A DNA stretch of 64,000 nucleotides from Leucocoprinus leucothites (taxonomy: Eukaryota > Basidiomycota > Agaricomycetes > Agaricales > Agaricaceae). The translations under genes were made by a program, and so were the position numbers. The stretch lies in NCBI GenBank assembly GCA_013368445.1, contig JAACJO010000003.1, positions 496,001-560,000 of the forward strand, read 5' to 3'. Below the pieces are notes generated by a model. It was not told where the DNA came from, ran no database searches, and saw nothing but the letters and a program-made list of their open reading frames with translations. Positions 12,286 through 25,681 of this stretch are shown here, piece after piece. The first letter of the stretch is position 1. Each line of letters begins with the position of its first letter.

Positions 12286-13793
12286 GTTTGAAATGTGGTT
12301 GCGGGAAGAGTAGGATGATATTTAAAACCAGGACCTGCGGTTTTGAGCTGGAAGATGGGCGCGAGGCAATGCAACAAGGGGCTGTCAACAGGCCAGTGGC
12401 TGTTCCATCCGCAGACAAACCCCAATTTGACCGTTATGTCAGCGTGCCTGTGCCAAGCTCTTCATCCTGATTCTGAAAGGCGCTTAAACCCCTTGTTATT
12501 GTTATCTAGCGCTGGTCAAGTTCTTGCAAGCCCACATAAATTATGCCCATCCTCAGGCCTCAGATCTCAGACTTCGTCCAGAAATTTTCTTCGAATTTGG
12601 AAAAGAAATACGAGCATCGGGTCAACGACTAGTGTGGGAACAAGCTCTCGCCAACAACAACAATTGATCTCTATGCGACACAAATATAGATGACCATCAC
12701 TCGTCCCTGTAATTAGGGAAAACTATCACTGTGGCACTGTTCGCATATCACAAATATTCTCTCGTCCACTGGGAGACACAAGAACTGCGGGGAATATTGA
12801 TGGTTGGACAGAGACGGTGTCTTCTGTCCGTGCACAAGTTTCATTCCCAAAATTGGCAAGCTGCGCCTTCGGAGGTAATGTAATGGCCTTCTAGCTATGA
12901 TTGGCGCCCGACGCGCCCGAGGTCCACCTACCTTGTCATCCGTCCAATGTCCATCATGATCAACATGTTTACTGGAACGTGGGCCTGGCAACGACTATGA
13001 AGTTTTGGGCCAAATGTCAGACGAGGCTCACCGCTCGAGGACCCCGACTTGATCGAATACAACACACACAAGAATAGCCCGAAGTAAACTCTCCACTAAA
13101 CGCAGTACCACAGCATACCCCAAATAGCCTTCATTAGCTTAGCAGCACTCCGTCAATATCTAAAGAACTGTGGCGCTATACAACTCAGTACCTAAGCGCA
13201 CTAATGTAGCACAACAAACCTGTTCAATCAAGTCCCCATGCCCATCAGGAATGGTTTCGCGATATCTTTCATGACTTGAGCTTGAATTTGAACGCTTGAG
13301 CTGAGACTTTACAAGGGGGTGTATACGTGAGGTCAACCCTTTGATTAATTTTGGTATCTCTTTCGGCGAGGGCGCACATTCCTCTTTCGATTTGTTGTGT
13401 TTAACAATCTACTCTTGTTCACAAGCACATAACAGCACTTCTGCATATCAAATAAATCACTACTGACATACTTTCTGGCAAATTGTGCCCTATTTATTGT
13501 GAGGGAAGTGTGCCTTTAGAGTTTGATTGTCTTCGTCCCGTCGATTAGCGCATGGCAGGAAAACATGCAAAGAATACCAAAAGTAACCTATAATCATGAA
13601 TGCATGCAGTGGTGTGGCGCCAGAACGGCCGAGCAGAATTTTTTTTTTTGCTCTAAGGCATCTGACTCTAAGGCCACTGGTTCTTTGTTATCTAAAAGTA
13701 GCTACGGACCGGGGGGAAAGCCCATTGATTTCTGAGGCTGGTGCCTTCAATACATGCTCATACAGAAAGTATCGCATAAACCCCAACCAACCC
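12286..13793. other. intergenic, no gene seen
   Basis: Upstream region of the chitin synthase gene and 3' flank of the next leftward gene. Short open frames at 12.3-13.0 kb show no domain and no splice continuity. A run of ten T residues lies at about 13,639-13,648. Confidence 0.5.
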
Positions 13794-16095
13794 TCAACCC
13801 TTCTCAAATCCCAATACAAGCTCCAGCACATCCACCTCCCTCCGAGTCCCCATCGGGGGAATGATATATGTCAAATTATAATAACTCAACCCATTCACCA
13901 TCCCGTCTCCATACCTCAACAACCTCTCCGCACTCATCGTCCGCTCGCTTCCCGAAAACCTCAACTTCAACCCAGGTAATTGCACCTCTTTATCATGGTC
14001 TCCAAAATGGAGAGGAAGTGTATATCCGGGTATACCAGATACGAGCAATGTGAGAATATTAGACTCTACCGAAGATGAGTTGTCTGGGAAGGCCCGCAAA
14101 GGCAGGTAGGAGATGGTCAGATTATCTGGAGAGGCGCGGGCGGATACACTGCGCCATGTAACATGGTGCTGTTTGACCATCATAGTTAATACAATCTCTC
14201 ACTCAATGAAATCGACTCACCGAAATCCAACCTACGTCCCTTCCTGGTACTCCCGTTTTCCACAACAAAACCGCAGGAGTAAATTGCTCAGGATTCACAG
14301 ACGCACCACCTACAAAAGCCATATCAAACTCTACCCCACCCACACTCAACCCCTCCTCATTCCACGAAGTGTAATTCCTGGGATACAAAAGATTGTCAAA
14401 GGGCGGTGAGACGGCTTGAACTTTAATGAGATGTGGCGTTTCTGTCGTTTGTGTGAGACGAGAGAGGGTTAGGGGCGGAATGAGTGGGTCGTGGAATTTG
14501 GAGAGTAAAGTCGTGAGCAATACAGCCGCCACATCTGCGAAATGCTGGCTCCCGAGCAATGGCGTCGGAATCGGCTCACAAGGACTTCCGCTGGAACTCT
14601 CTCTGGAGTCGCGAATGAGACCCGCCATTTGACCACCCAAGATTGCAAAATATTCTCTCTGTTTATTGATTTAGCCTCTGTCCGCTTCGTGATCAAGACC
14701 ATAAGAAGGAACGAACTTACCATATCGAATCCATATGACCTGTCCCAAGGCCCACCCAGTGTACATAAACTCGGATTATAGAACTCAGCCACCGTCGCCC
14801 ATATTCTCGTAATTATCCCGGGTGCAGCTTTCGCTATTACAGAGTTCTTGGGCATGTATCCATAAAGTGACAAAGCATAGAGCGTGACGCCTGCATAGGT
14901 TCCAGAGTTGAACTAGAATAGCACAAACGTCAGCGGCAGTGGTGAAGATATTGATTGAACAATGACGTAGAATACATACCTCACTAAGCGTATTAAATCG
15001 CTCGAATTCAGTGATAGCTTCTTGAGCCCAAGTATCACCCCACATTGACATGTTCTTATCGCCCATCATGTTCCCAACATATGTCGCTGACATCACTCGC
15101 ATGTACCTTAGCACGCATATTCCAATGATCTCCGTCATTTGCTTTCGCGATTACTTTGAGAAGAGAGCCGTACCATGGGTTACTATAGATCGGAAACACT
15201 GGATAAGTGGGAAAAGGTCAATATCAGATATTTGACATGCATCTAGACTTCTCGGCGATAATATTACCGGCGAAGAGAAGTGAAGTGAAGTGAAGAAAGA
15301 ACTTCTCAGGGTGGGTAATTGATAATCAAGTACTCACAATTATCACCATCAACACCACCGACCCGATATCCGTCACCAACAGTGGCATTATACATGCTCT
15401 CTTTCATCAGCATGACCAGAGAAGGATCCAAGAGATGCTGGAATTCTTCCATGATGATTATCCACGACGTGCAGACAAAGAGGGCATTATTCGGGTCATA
15501 CGAATTGTATATCTGCACCACAACCATTATTCAATACACCAACATCAAGAGGAGGCGGAAAAGTCGGCAAAAACTGACGTTAGGTGGGAACAGAGGACCG
15601 GGATCAGGGGCATTCGGATCGTTTTTAAAAGTTCCGAACCAGAGCCTGGATGGGTCCTTGAACTGAAACTCCAGCCTGCCAAGAAAAACCATTGTCGTCA
15701 TGATTAGCGTTGTCTTTTTCAAAGTCACACCAACAGTGTCTGAAATCACGCACGCATTCTGAATTAAAGCAGTTGCAAGCTTTATATCATCATCTTCATT
15801 TCGAGCCAGTAACCCAACTGCAAACCAGGCCGAATATCTAGGCGAGTCAAACTCCAGTACAGTGATCAACATCTGTTTATCCTGAAAATAACAAACTACT
15901 CACAAGCAATGGAGGGGCGAAATTCGCTTCCAATGCATCGATAGCTTCAGTGAAAAGCGATTTTTGGCCTTCTGAGATAGTGTTCAAGTAACGTGTTGCG
16001 TTCAGCTGCAATGCCCGCGATCCAAGAACAAAGGTTGAAAACCAAACAACCAAGGCAAAAACAACTTGAGTAACTCGCGGCCTGGTGGTCACCAT
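13794..16095 (-). CDS. secreted protein, six-hairpin glycosidase-like
   Basis: Multi-exon gene starting at 16095 with a clear signal peptide (hydrophobic core VVFALVVWFSTFVLG). Exons read continuously through LNATRYLNTISEGQKS, FAVGLLARNEDDD, SYDPNNALFVCTSWI, SNPWYGSLLK, ITEFERFNTLSE, FNSGTYAGVTLYALSLYG, LGGPWDRSYGFDM and a beta-rich C-terminal third ending at 13794. The EFNSxTY and GPWDRSYG blocks with alternating hydrophobic helices resemble fungal secreted proteins with an (alpha/alpha)6 toroid, suggesting action on a polysaccharide outside the cell; substrate and catalytic residues cannot be named. The first intron would be only 22 nt (15,882-15,903) or, with a second acceptor, 31 nt, unusually short. 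The gene structure is well supported, the function weakly. Confidence 0.68.
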
Positions 16096-18231
16096 CGATC
16101 AAGAGGCGATGGAGTAGTAGATTTGGATGAATAGTTCCTGCGAAAAATGAGATCCCCGGCTGTTTTGTTCCAAAGGGAGCATGTGCCGTGTATCTAGTGG
16201 TTATTCTGGCTTGGTGAGAATTTGGAGCACAAAGTAGGTCGAACAGAAGCCTTCGAAGAAGTTATATGACGTTTTTGCCGAATGAGAAGTGAACATAGTT
16301 TTAGCGGTGCTGTGTTCCTAAGTGATTCGTGAATACCCTTCCGTCACATCCTGTTATTGCGATATGGTGATAGTAATGAGGGTAAGGCACTTCTCCGTGC
16401 ATGGATGACGAAAGGGTCACTTGGCACACCTGATCCGACGGTTTGTTCCGCTATGTTTGGCCCTGCTTGGCAACTATCATCAAAAGCTCCTCCATTCGAC
16501 TTACATATGTAGCGCCGCAGGGCTTGTTCTAGTTCTTAAAGTATAGATAGTTACGAGTCCATATGAACATGTTTCTCAATCGAAAGAACGTTTGCAGTTA
16601 TGCATTTAGAAGGATTCCTCCTGAAAGGACTGTGGTGGGCTACCCAAACTTGGTACTCAAGCGACTTAGTTTTAGGATTCATGTGTCGACTTTGAAGCCG
16701 CTTATGGAGTTTCGACGCATGCCAGGCCAGTCGAATGGGCTATTCTTTGTGCATACTTTACCTGATACAACACTTTTACTGGAACATATCCACGCGGACC
16801 GTTCTTGATGGCGAACATCATCCTCATGTCCAGCCTGTAATTTAGTCCACTCACCGTCCCTTGGCATCCTCGCGACTACCATATTGTCCGCCTTCTCCGT
16901 GATCGGTTCAGCTATAGCCAACACCGTCACATTGCTGTGATTGAGGCAGCTTCTTCATTCAATATTGGTGATGCTTCCGTATAGTACCGCAAAATCCTAT
17001 CCCGAGTATACCACCCTCGCCCCTGATGAATGCAGAGCACGAGCGAAATCATCCTCTCTAGACCCGATTTTCTGCTTGGGTCACCGTGTGAAGGTATTTT
17101 TTCCAAAAAATCGCTCTCGTCTGACTCGGATGCGATATTTTGTTGCTGGATAAGCCATGATCAACAGTCACAGCACCCACCGTATCCGTCTTTCTGGTTG
17201 AAAACATCCGGTGGCCTCATCTTCATGTTTTCCGGAGTGATCTCCGCCGCTCATTTCAATAACTTTTGTGTTGGTTTGGTGTTCCTGTTAAACGGCCTGC
17301 TACACAACTATTCCACGCTGGTGATGACAATCGAGGGTGCCAATCCCTTCACTTAGTAGTCTTCACTCCAAATACTAGGTTGACTTCGCCTGGTTGTTGA
17401 TCGACGTGTACAACGGAGTCATCGGAGTGTGGAAAGCATTGGATAGACCTCTCATGAGTCTCATCGCAACATTCTTCTCATAGAACGTTTCTGAATTTCA
17501 TTTCCGTGTGAGTTTGATATCAATCTATATATACAAGCAGCGAATTGCATTCTTTTCCTTCCCATGGTCCTTGGACTGGATGCTTTTCTCCAAATTTACG
17601 AGCTTTTCACTTAGTCGGGCGTACACTCATAGTAGCATTCGGCTTTTCGTGAGTGCACTGGCATGAAATAATATCTTGGTTTAAAGTATTCGTCCTCCTG
17701 ATGAAAGGTACAGAAAGGAGACTAAGGAGAAGAGCAGCAATCCTGACTCAGTTTCAAGGCACACCGAAGGGATATGAAGCCTGGAGCCATCAACGAGTTG
17801 ATGCACGGGTAGCTTCCTTTGAGCCATTTGAAACCCGAATAGAGTACTCAATGATAGCAGCCTTTAGTTTCCGTGCACAAGCGCTGCCCTTCGCTCGATA
17901 ATCCATCTAGCCATGGACTAAATGGTAGGTAGTTACAAACCTATCAGCAAACTCATGGCCAGCTTATAACAAGCCAGTGCAAGACTATGGAGGTGACTTC
18001 AACCAACCAGAGCGAGAAGCCCCTTATAGTCCTGCCGCGTGGTCTCGGAGGAATGTGACGAGTGTAGAATAGGGCAGAGGATACGCAGGGGTGACTATGA
18101 TGAACCGTAATTGTTGAATGGTAGCCTAAGGGACTGTACGAATCACAGATAGCAATGCGATAATGGAAAAGAAAAAAAAGCGATAATACTGCCATGAACT
18201 GGGCCACAAATTCCACCACCCTGAATACTCA
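16096..18231. other. intergenic with possible gene relic
   Basis: Around 16.8-17.5 kb (plus strand) there are hydrophobic, protein-like fragments. One is LGILATTILSAFSVIGSA near 16.87 kb; another at 17,379-17,483 lies between an acceptor-like CTAG and a stop, reading VDFAWLLIDVYNGVIG and onward. They do not join into one frame and no family is recognised, so a decayed membrane-protein gene is possible. The rest shows nothing supported. Confidence 0.25.
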
Positions 18232-19072
18232 TCAGGGCTTGAGAAGTTCCTCGACCACCCTTTCGTCATTTATCTTCGAGGCATTTGGGCCGCGATAATT
18301 CAACCGCCTCAGGACGTCGATCTGATAGATGGATAAAGTGTGGGTATTGACTGAGAGATTTCACGGGTAACGGAAAACTTACAACTTTATTCTTAGCAAA
18401 ACCGAGTCCTTCAAACCGAGAAACATGCTGAGCATCTAAACCAGCGATCGCAACATCATCTCGCGCCCCTGCTGGCAAGGTCTTGCCGATCTTTGAACCC
18501 GGCCCCCCTGCATAAATCTCGGTCCAATATCGCGCTGTCTCCTCGAAACTATGTTTGCTAGTCATGTAATGTTTCGCAACCTCTGCATCCTGTGGGTCAT
18601 TCGGCTCGGGAGAACAAAGTAAGCTCTGGAGGGAGATCATTGTAGATTTGAGGGTGAGGACGGGAGACCAGGCATCCTTCAGGATGTCGAGGCAGATAGC
18701 ACCTGAAGCCGAGGAAACATTGGGATGGTATATCTTGGTGAGGAACTTCATCTTCACGGGTTGAAAGGGATATGATTCTGGTATCACTATGTCCTTTAAG
18801 CGTCGTAAACTGTCAATGATCTCATCGGATAGTATGGACCAACTCACGACGTCGAAATCCCCCCCTTCATAAGGTGTACCCTCGGGCCCCGGAAAAGATC
18901 CTTTGAGATGGAATGGAGAATCTCCAACAAGTTCAATTCGGATTTGTGAAGTCCTGTCATTCTTGCAGTCTTGGGTGGAGAAGTATGAGGGCCCGAGCGA
19001 TTATCGATAAGGCGGCGCTTTTATGGACTTACCTGCAATCTCCTTGTTCACACGACGTAGACGAGCATCCAT
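18232..19072 (-). CDS. UBC1: ubiquitin-conjugating enzyme E2 with C-terminal UBA (UBE2K/Ubc1 type)
   Basis: About 220 residues from four exons; start ATG at 19072 (first exon 19072-19033, second from 18970). The UBC fold reads MDARLRRVNKEI, IRIELVGDSPFHLKGSF, IVIPESYPFQPVKMKF and then the HPN box with the active-site cysteine (IYHPNVSSASGAICLDIL). The C-terminal extension beyond residue 155 (GLDAQHVSRFEGLGF and then IDVLRRLN) matches a UBA domain, which in this subfamily restricts chain growth to K48-linked ubiquitin. The terminal exon ends VVEELLKP. The enzyme accepts ubiquitin from E1 and elongates chains for proteasomal degradation. No defects seen; near-universal housekeeping gene. Confidence 0.95.
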
Positions 19073-20925
19073 GTCAGCCCGCGAAATAGAACAGTAGGAT
19101 CACAGTCGAGTATGATAGAGCTAGGGTAGAAGATGGTGGTTCTGGTTCAGGCCGGGAATTACTCATTCCGTTATTGCACCTCGGGTTACGTAACACGGTC
19201 ATCTTCAGTAGCCCTACAACCCAGTCTCTTAACATGTAAACAACTTGAATTCAGCACTAAACTGGATATTCACAGATTTAGACCTATGACTGGATAAATG
19301 GTGTCACAAAAGTCCCAGATATCAAGAGTGCCGAAAACCTGTCCCCTTCTATAAAATTCAACAGTACTGGCAGTGCGCCACCCTAGCCTGCATGGATCTA
19401 TCATCAGGGCGGAGTTGACCCGTGTTCTTGTTTGGAAGACGAGCGCTTGTTTCAATCAGTCGAAAGCCACGACAGGAACTGAACGACCTAAAGCTTTTGC
19501 CGAGCATTACCCAAAATCACACTGAGTCCATCATCTTAGTGAAGTGATGCTCATTGGATCTGGATGTCATTCCATTTTATCTCTGATACCGACATGCGAT
19601 GCGCAGAATGGCGACTTAAAACAGTGCTAAACTGTCGAAGTTAGAAAAGCAATGAATAGCACGTGTGAAGAGAGGTAAGTGTGCCACGGGAACTTGTTGG
19701 CCACTGACGACTGAGCCTGGAATGCGGGAGTGTAAAATAGCCCACAAGCCACTTCCCCTACTATTTAGGCTATGAACAGATCTCTTTCAACCAATTGACA
19801 AGTGCCAACGTTTCCAGATAAATCTGTTTCATAGCCCAATAGGTCGGAGAAGAAGCAAGGGTATTTCACCACTTGCAGTTCCATGCATGCAGAGACAAGA
19901 AGGTATTTGAGGATGTGCGAAGGGAAGGTGGTTCAAGCGATAGCTCCCTTCACTCCCAACAACTTAGATTTTATATTCCTGGTACCTAGCCAGGACCCTT
20001 ACAATTGCATCACTTTGAGGACCGGAAGATTTTACTGGTCCCGATCGAGGGTGAATACGACCACACGCCGTACCAAAGGGGTAGCATGAAAGTAAATGAC
20101 GTATGATAATATGCGGATAATTTGGTAAATTCTACGATATCCATACCGTTGTCGCCATAAGACCGGCTTAGCGGCCGGAGCTTGAAAGTTTGGCTGGGTC
20201 CTTTCCTTTGGCTAGTCCAGATTGAAACTACGTACACAAAGATGATCCACAACCGCCGCTCGAAGTCTAGATACAGCGATGTTCCTTGTCATGCTCCACG
20301 CTTACCTCTCTCCAACAGGACTCTTATTGACTGACCTTGTAAGTATTTGGTTACCGGAAAAGGCGCTCTGACCTCTGATTGGCAATTGTTAGCCGCGGTG
20401 GCGTTGCGGCTCCTTCGGGTGCAGAAGAGACGGACAAATTAGGTGAGCGAATTTCCTTTGCACAATCTCGGTTAATTTAATTGATAATTGGGCCCGAAAG
20501 GCACAAGCATATGAACTTTCCATTCTTTCTTGACGGGAATGCAAATTACAATGTTCTGTTGTTAAAATCCAAGTCTGCTGACTATGGTTCAAATATTATC
20601 TTATAAGGGCTCGGAGGTGCTACCAGGGAAAACGAGGACAGCCTCCAGAAGAATACGTGTGAACCAGACATGTATACAACTGAATATTAACACGGCTGTG
20701 CAGACGGATACAGATTCAGATTCGTGATCAATATTGGACCTTAAGGATGTATGATAGGACATGCCCGATGCATGACAGCGCGGCCCGAAGCTTCATGGAG
20801 ACCGTACAGGACAGCAATCACAGGGGTATGGATCTGCGTCATATTTCACCTTCTCAAGGCCGTGTAGTTGGAAGCGAGTGCGGCCAATATGAAGATCATA
20901 CTCATATCATAGCTGTATTATTTGG
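19073..20925. other. intergenic, no gene seen
   Basis: Promoter of the UBC1-type gene and 3' flank of the GNAT gene. Open frames are short and in conflicting phases; no domain or RNA gene was recognised. Confidence 0.5.
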
Positions 20926-21498
20926 CTACAGGATTTCCCGTTGTATACGAACATATTCTGCTGACCCTTTATAGAAGGTTTCGCCGAACTTCTCAAAACC
21001 TCGTTTTTGATACCAGTCGAGAGTCGCCGTGCGTGCGTCGCACCAGAGGAGCGAACCGTTCATATCAGATCGTGCGATGGAGACTGCGTGCTCGAGGAGT
21101 CGGCTTCCAATACCCATACGTTGATAGGCTGGGTCGCAGGCGAATTTTCGAAATCGGATCGTGCGTCCCGCGTGAAGGGCAGGAGAAATTGGAATATGAG
21201 GTATGTCCTCTGTAAAAAGGGAAATAATTGCAACTGGAATATCCCGATTATCGTTCACCAAAAACGCCCCGAGATGAATACCAGCATCATCCTCCACAAG
21301 CTGGACAAAGGAGATGTCCTTATCTGGCCAAAGGACAGAATGGCGAAGTGCCAAGGTGTCTCTGACTTCAATGCGCTTGCAATTAACTTGAAACGTCCAC
21401 GCGTCTCCTGCAGGCAAAGATAAGGCGTTCAGTGTCAAAACAGCAAAACAGAAGCTGGGAATTTGCCGACCATCCACGTCTAAAAATTTGGAAGACAT
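20926..21498 (-). CDS. GNAT-family N-acetyltransferase
   Basis: 190-residue open frame with the acetyl-CoA binding motif of the GNAT superfamily (FACDPAYQRMGIGSRLLEHA, about residues 118-137, with the Q/R-x-x-G-x-G/A pattern). The C-terminal block DWYQKRGFEKFGETFYK is typical of motif B. The N-terminal part VRDTLALRHSVLWPD resembles small uncharacterised fungal and bacterial acetyltransferases. The first about 30 residues (up to AGDAWTF) are atypical; a GT...CTGCAG intron could remove part of them, so the N-terminus is uncertain. It transfers an acetyl group from acetyl-CoA to an unknown amine. Likely cytosolic, with no signal peptide. Confidence 0.85.
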   Translation of the reverse strand: MSSKFLDVDGRQIPSFCFAVLTLNALSLPAGDAWTFQVNCKRIEVRDTLALRHSVLWPDKDISFVQLVEDDAGIHLGAFLVNDNRDIPVAIISLFTEDIPHIPISPALHAGRTIRFRKFACDPAYQRMGIGSRLLEHAVSIARSDMNGSLLWCDARTATLDWYQKRGFEKFGETFYKGSAEYVRIQREIL

Positions 21499-22199
21499 GC
21501 ACTGTGGCTATGAGAATGATGTTTCCGTGAGGTTCCTGCACCACTATGATGCAATTGAGCTACGGGAGGGTATGAAGAGCAGGGGGTGATCGTGGTGTTG
21601 TTAGAGCCGCAGGGATGCCGGCGCTTGGACCGTACCCATCCTACTTAGATCATTGTCAAAACTATCGCGGGTGAAAGGGCGGCTAAAAGCGCCTAGGGCC
21701 TATCGAATTCTATGAAAGCGCGGGTCGAGCTAACCGTCATTACCCTCCGGATCATTGGTCATACTCTCATCTTGGATAGGATTATGCTACGATATGCCAA
21801 ACGAAGGTGGTTCAGCAGAATGTAGGTCAGTTTCCGACAAAGTTACAAGTGAACAACGTGTCTTTGGTACATAAGTGCATATTTTAATACCAAGTTGAGT
21901 AGTAGTGGTATATGAACTGTTTTTTTCGCACGGCCCCTGCAATGACTGTCACTCTTCCTGCCCATCCTTCCGAGTTCCTTCTTCTTCAGTACTATATCCC
22001 CACCTACTAGGGTTTCCCATCCATAACCAAAATCATGTCAGAAGTCTAGGACTACTAATCTTGGTCTTGCGATAACACAAGTTGATCAGAAGCGACATCA
22101 GATGACTCATCTTCGAGTCCAGGTGACTTTCCAAGGCTGATTAGAAATTAAACCCACGGTGATTCTGTTAATCTACCACCATTCTTATCGAGTGACGAG
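21499..22199. other. divergent promoter region
   Basis: 701 bp between the leftward GNAT gene and the rightward beta-mannosidase gene. No open frame of note; probably contains both promoters. Confidence 0.5.
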
Positions 22200-25100
22200 A
22201 TGGCTCTAGCATCCGCTCGACAGATATCTCGGGATTGGTTCTGGAAGAAGCGCAATTATGACGTATACCCGGACCTCGTATACGAGCTCAAGCTTCCTGT
22301 AGGCGATGACTATACCCGAAATTGGATCCCGGCCTCTCAATTTCCATCGGAGGTACACATCGAACTATTGCATAGAAATCTCATACCAGACCCTTTCATT
22401 GGGTTCAATGAACACAAGGTCCAATGTAACGTGTTCCACCTGCTTTGCTGAGGTCCTGCTCAACGAGATAATAGGGATTGGCGAAGCCGAATGGCTGTAC
22501 AAAACAACTGTTGAAGTTGATCTGCCTATGAGTCGCAAGTTCTTGGAGTTGGAATTTGAAGGCCTTGATACAATTTGTGATGTGTACTTGGTTTGTGTTT
22601 CCTTTCAGTTTTTCAACCTGAGTTTTTACCTCCGTCCAGAATGGTCACCTCGTTTTGCAGTGCAACAACCAATTCAGAAAATATACGTACGACGTATGTA
22701 ATGGGACCGGAGAATCAAGGCTGTCGTTTGAAAATGGAAACACACTTCTTATCCATTTCAAATCTGCAAAGCTTCAGGCCCTTGACGAGGCGCGCTTGAG
22801 AGGGTTCCACAGAGGTGGGTCCGTGAATCTCGGTGACCCCAGTAGATTGTATATACGTAAAGCACAATACGATTGGAGGTGAGCTCTCGCCGACACAAAA
22901 CAGTCAGCAGATCTTTCACTGAATTACTCTAGGTGGGATTGGGTATGCGCATTTTTCATTTCAATTCTTGGCGTCAACACCTGATGCATACTTTAGGGCC
23001 CAGAACTCATGACATGTGGACCGTATCGACCAGTCACATTGAGGACATATCTAACACGGATTCAAGACATTTATCCAAAGATTTATATAGAGCCGACGAT
23101 CGCACTCAAAGTCGACGTAGAACTCAACGGGCGACCCGCTGAAGATGTCAAGGCATTGCTTATCACCCTTAGGACCCTCACTGGTAACGTTGTTATGCGC
23201 GAAAGGAGCCCGTTAAGTATCCAGGCACCTGGCCGTTTTGTCCAACTGGATAATATCATTAGCTGGGATCACTTGCGAAATAAAGGAGTGGAATTATGGT
23301 GGCCGTTCAACTACGGGAAGCAAGTGCTGTATAACCTCGAGGTGGCCGCTTTAGGCCAGGTAATAATCTTAGGGTGGGGTTGTAAATAACGTCAGCTTAC
23401 GCGCACAACAGGAAAACGAAGTGATTGACTCAATGACAAGGCGAATAGGTTTCCGGTCCGTGAAGCTTATCGAGGAGCCCCTCTCAGCACCAGATCAGTA
23501 TGGTTCGGGAACATCTTTTTTGTTTGAAATTAATAAAGTCAGAATGTTTATGGGAGGTACAGTGCAACACTCCGGTCCCGATTTGTATTTTATCCCTTCC
23601 TTGCAGGATCTAACTGGATCCCCGCCGATAATTTTTTTACGAGAATCACTGACGAGAGATATCGCCACTTGCTGGAGCTCGCTCGCTCGGGAAATCAGTC
23701 AATGATCCGCATTTGGGGGGGAGGAATCTACGAAACCGACGTGTTTTTTGACTCGTGTGATGGTATGCTAATAGCTTTGTGTTTCAGGACAGATACTCAA
23801 ATGAGCCAGAACTTGGTATATTGGTATGGCAGGACTTCCAGTTCGCTTGCGGTATATACCCCGCGCACGACGAATTCGTGCAAAATGTGACACTCGAGGC
23901 CGAGCAGAACATTAAACGTTTACGACATCACCCTTCCCTCGCTCTTCTCTGCGGCAACAACGAAGATTATCAGCAAATTCTTCAATGGAAAGGTGAGCTC
24001 AACCAATGTTAGTTAAAACCAAAGTACTGAATAGCTTGAAACAAGAACGCCTCGAACTTCCTGCACGTAAAATATACGAAGAAGTTCTCCCCAAAGCTGT
24101 CGCTACATTGACTGATCCTCCAATTCCCTATCATCGCGGTTCCCCTTACGGAGGAAAAGAATGGTGGGACACTGCTGACCCAACTGTCGGAGACGTGCAT
24201 CAATGGGACATATGGGGAGGAAAGGAACTACCATATCAACAATATGATAAGCTTGGCGGCCGTTTTATCAGGTGGGCAGCTCTGTCTGGAGCGACTTATG
24301 CATAACCATAATGCTCCATAGTGAATTTGGGTTACCGTCGTTCCCTTCTATGCATACCATAGGTCACTGGATGGGAAATGCAGGAAAAGACCAGTGGTAT
24401 GCCCAATCTCCGATTATAGCTCAACATATACGGGCCGGAAGCTTCGATCGTCGATTTGCTATCGTGATGAACGATAATTTCAGAGTGACAGAAGACCTAG
24501 AGACGTAAGCCAGAATTCAAAATGCACACATTTTTGACTATTCATAAAACGATTTCTCCATTTGTTAGCCATGCGTTCCGCACTCAGATCATGCAAGCCG
24601 AAGGCGTTGGGCTTGCATATAGATCTTGGAAGCATGGTTGGGCGGGAAAAGGGAAAGAATACGTAAGTGCCTCTCACTGGCAGAAGGGTTGATACTCAAC
24701 GTTAAGTGAATACAGACATCTGGTGTACTTGTCTGGCAACTCAATGATTGTTGGCCGGTGGTCTCGTGGGCAATTATCGACTATTTTGTAAGTCATAGCG
24801 TCTACGAACGATAATAGGCGTAATAAATGACGCATGCGCCCATGTCATATCCGTAGATGAGGCCGAAACCAGCGTACTATACCATCGCTCGGATTTTGAA
24901 GCCGCTCTCGCTCCATGTTACCCGGAAGGTATACTCGTTTCATCATCTTGGCCTTTACACACCTAAGACTTCCACTTCCAGGTTACCAAGAACAGAAATC
25001 ATGACAGACCCGAGCAGGTACATCTGCGCCCTTTCCGGTATCTTATATATCACTCAGCCGAATATTTAGTTCTACGAATTTGGCGCGTTCCAAACCACTG

Positions 25101-25681
25101 GAGCGACTCTAACGATTTGCGCCGTTTCAACTCTCCTAGTACAAATTAGCGCCACCCTTTCCTTGAACTACTTTGATATACGACCTACAGCAGCGGCAAT
25201 GGCCTGGCGCGGTGAACAATATGAGTCGTCCGAAGGTATTTCCACCAACAAATCCATGGTCCTTCAAAATATCAAATGTCCAGAACCCCCTGCGGATGAA
25301 ACTACTGTCAACAACACGAGCGCCACCGTTGTCGTCTGCGCCAGGCTTTTACACCCTGAGACAGGAGAAGTCCTCGCGAGGCATGTCAATTGGCCTGAAC
25401 CATACAAGTATGTACAGTTCCCGGACCCGGGCCTTAAAGTCACCGTGAAACGAGAGGTGAATGGGTCAGCCGTTTTGAGAGTGGAGGTCGAGAGGCCGGT
25501 GAAGAGCTTATTCTTCTCAGTCCAAGAGGCGGATGAGAGGGATTGGGAGGTTTTATGGAGTGATAATAATTTGGACGTTGTTCCGGGGGACCCTCAGGAA
25601 ATTGTCGTGAAGAACCTTCGCCAGAGGAAGATCCAATACGCTTATCTGGGTGGCGAGAAGGCGAAGGCTTTGACTGAATGA
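22200..25681 (+). CDS. beta-mannosidase, glycoside hydrolase family 2
   Basis: Exo-acting enzyme removing terminal beta-1,4-mannose from manno-oligosaccharides and N-glycan cores. No signal peptide, so probably the intracellular GH2 type. ATG at 22200; the sugar-binding N-terminal domain includes [10 protein letters not shown] and DPFIGFNEH, followed by GEAEWLYKT. The barrel has [25 protein letters not shown], the acid/base motif [18 protein letters not shown] and the nucleophile motif [10 protein letters not shown]. The product ends KAKALTE. About 14 exons include a 10-nt microexon (22,933-22,942). After LQWK at 23,992 the frame needs either a 20-nt intron or one extra G (GG to GGG) followed by a 42-nt intron. 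Otherwise the protein is complete. Confidence 0.92.
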
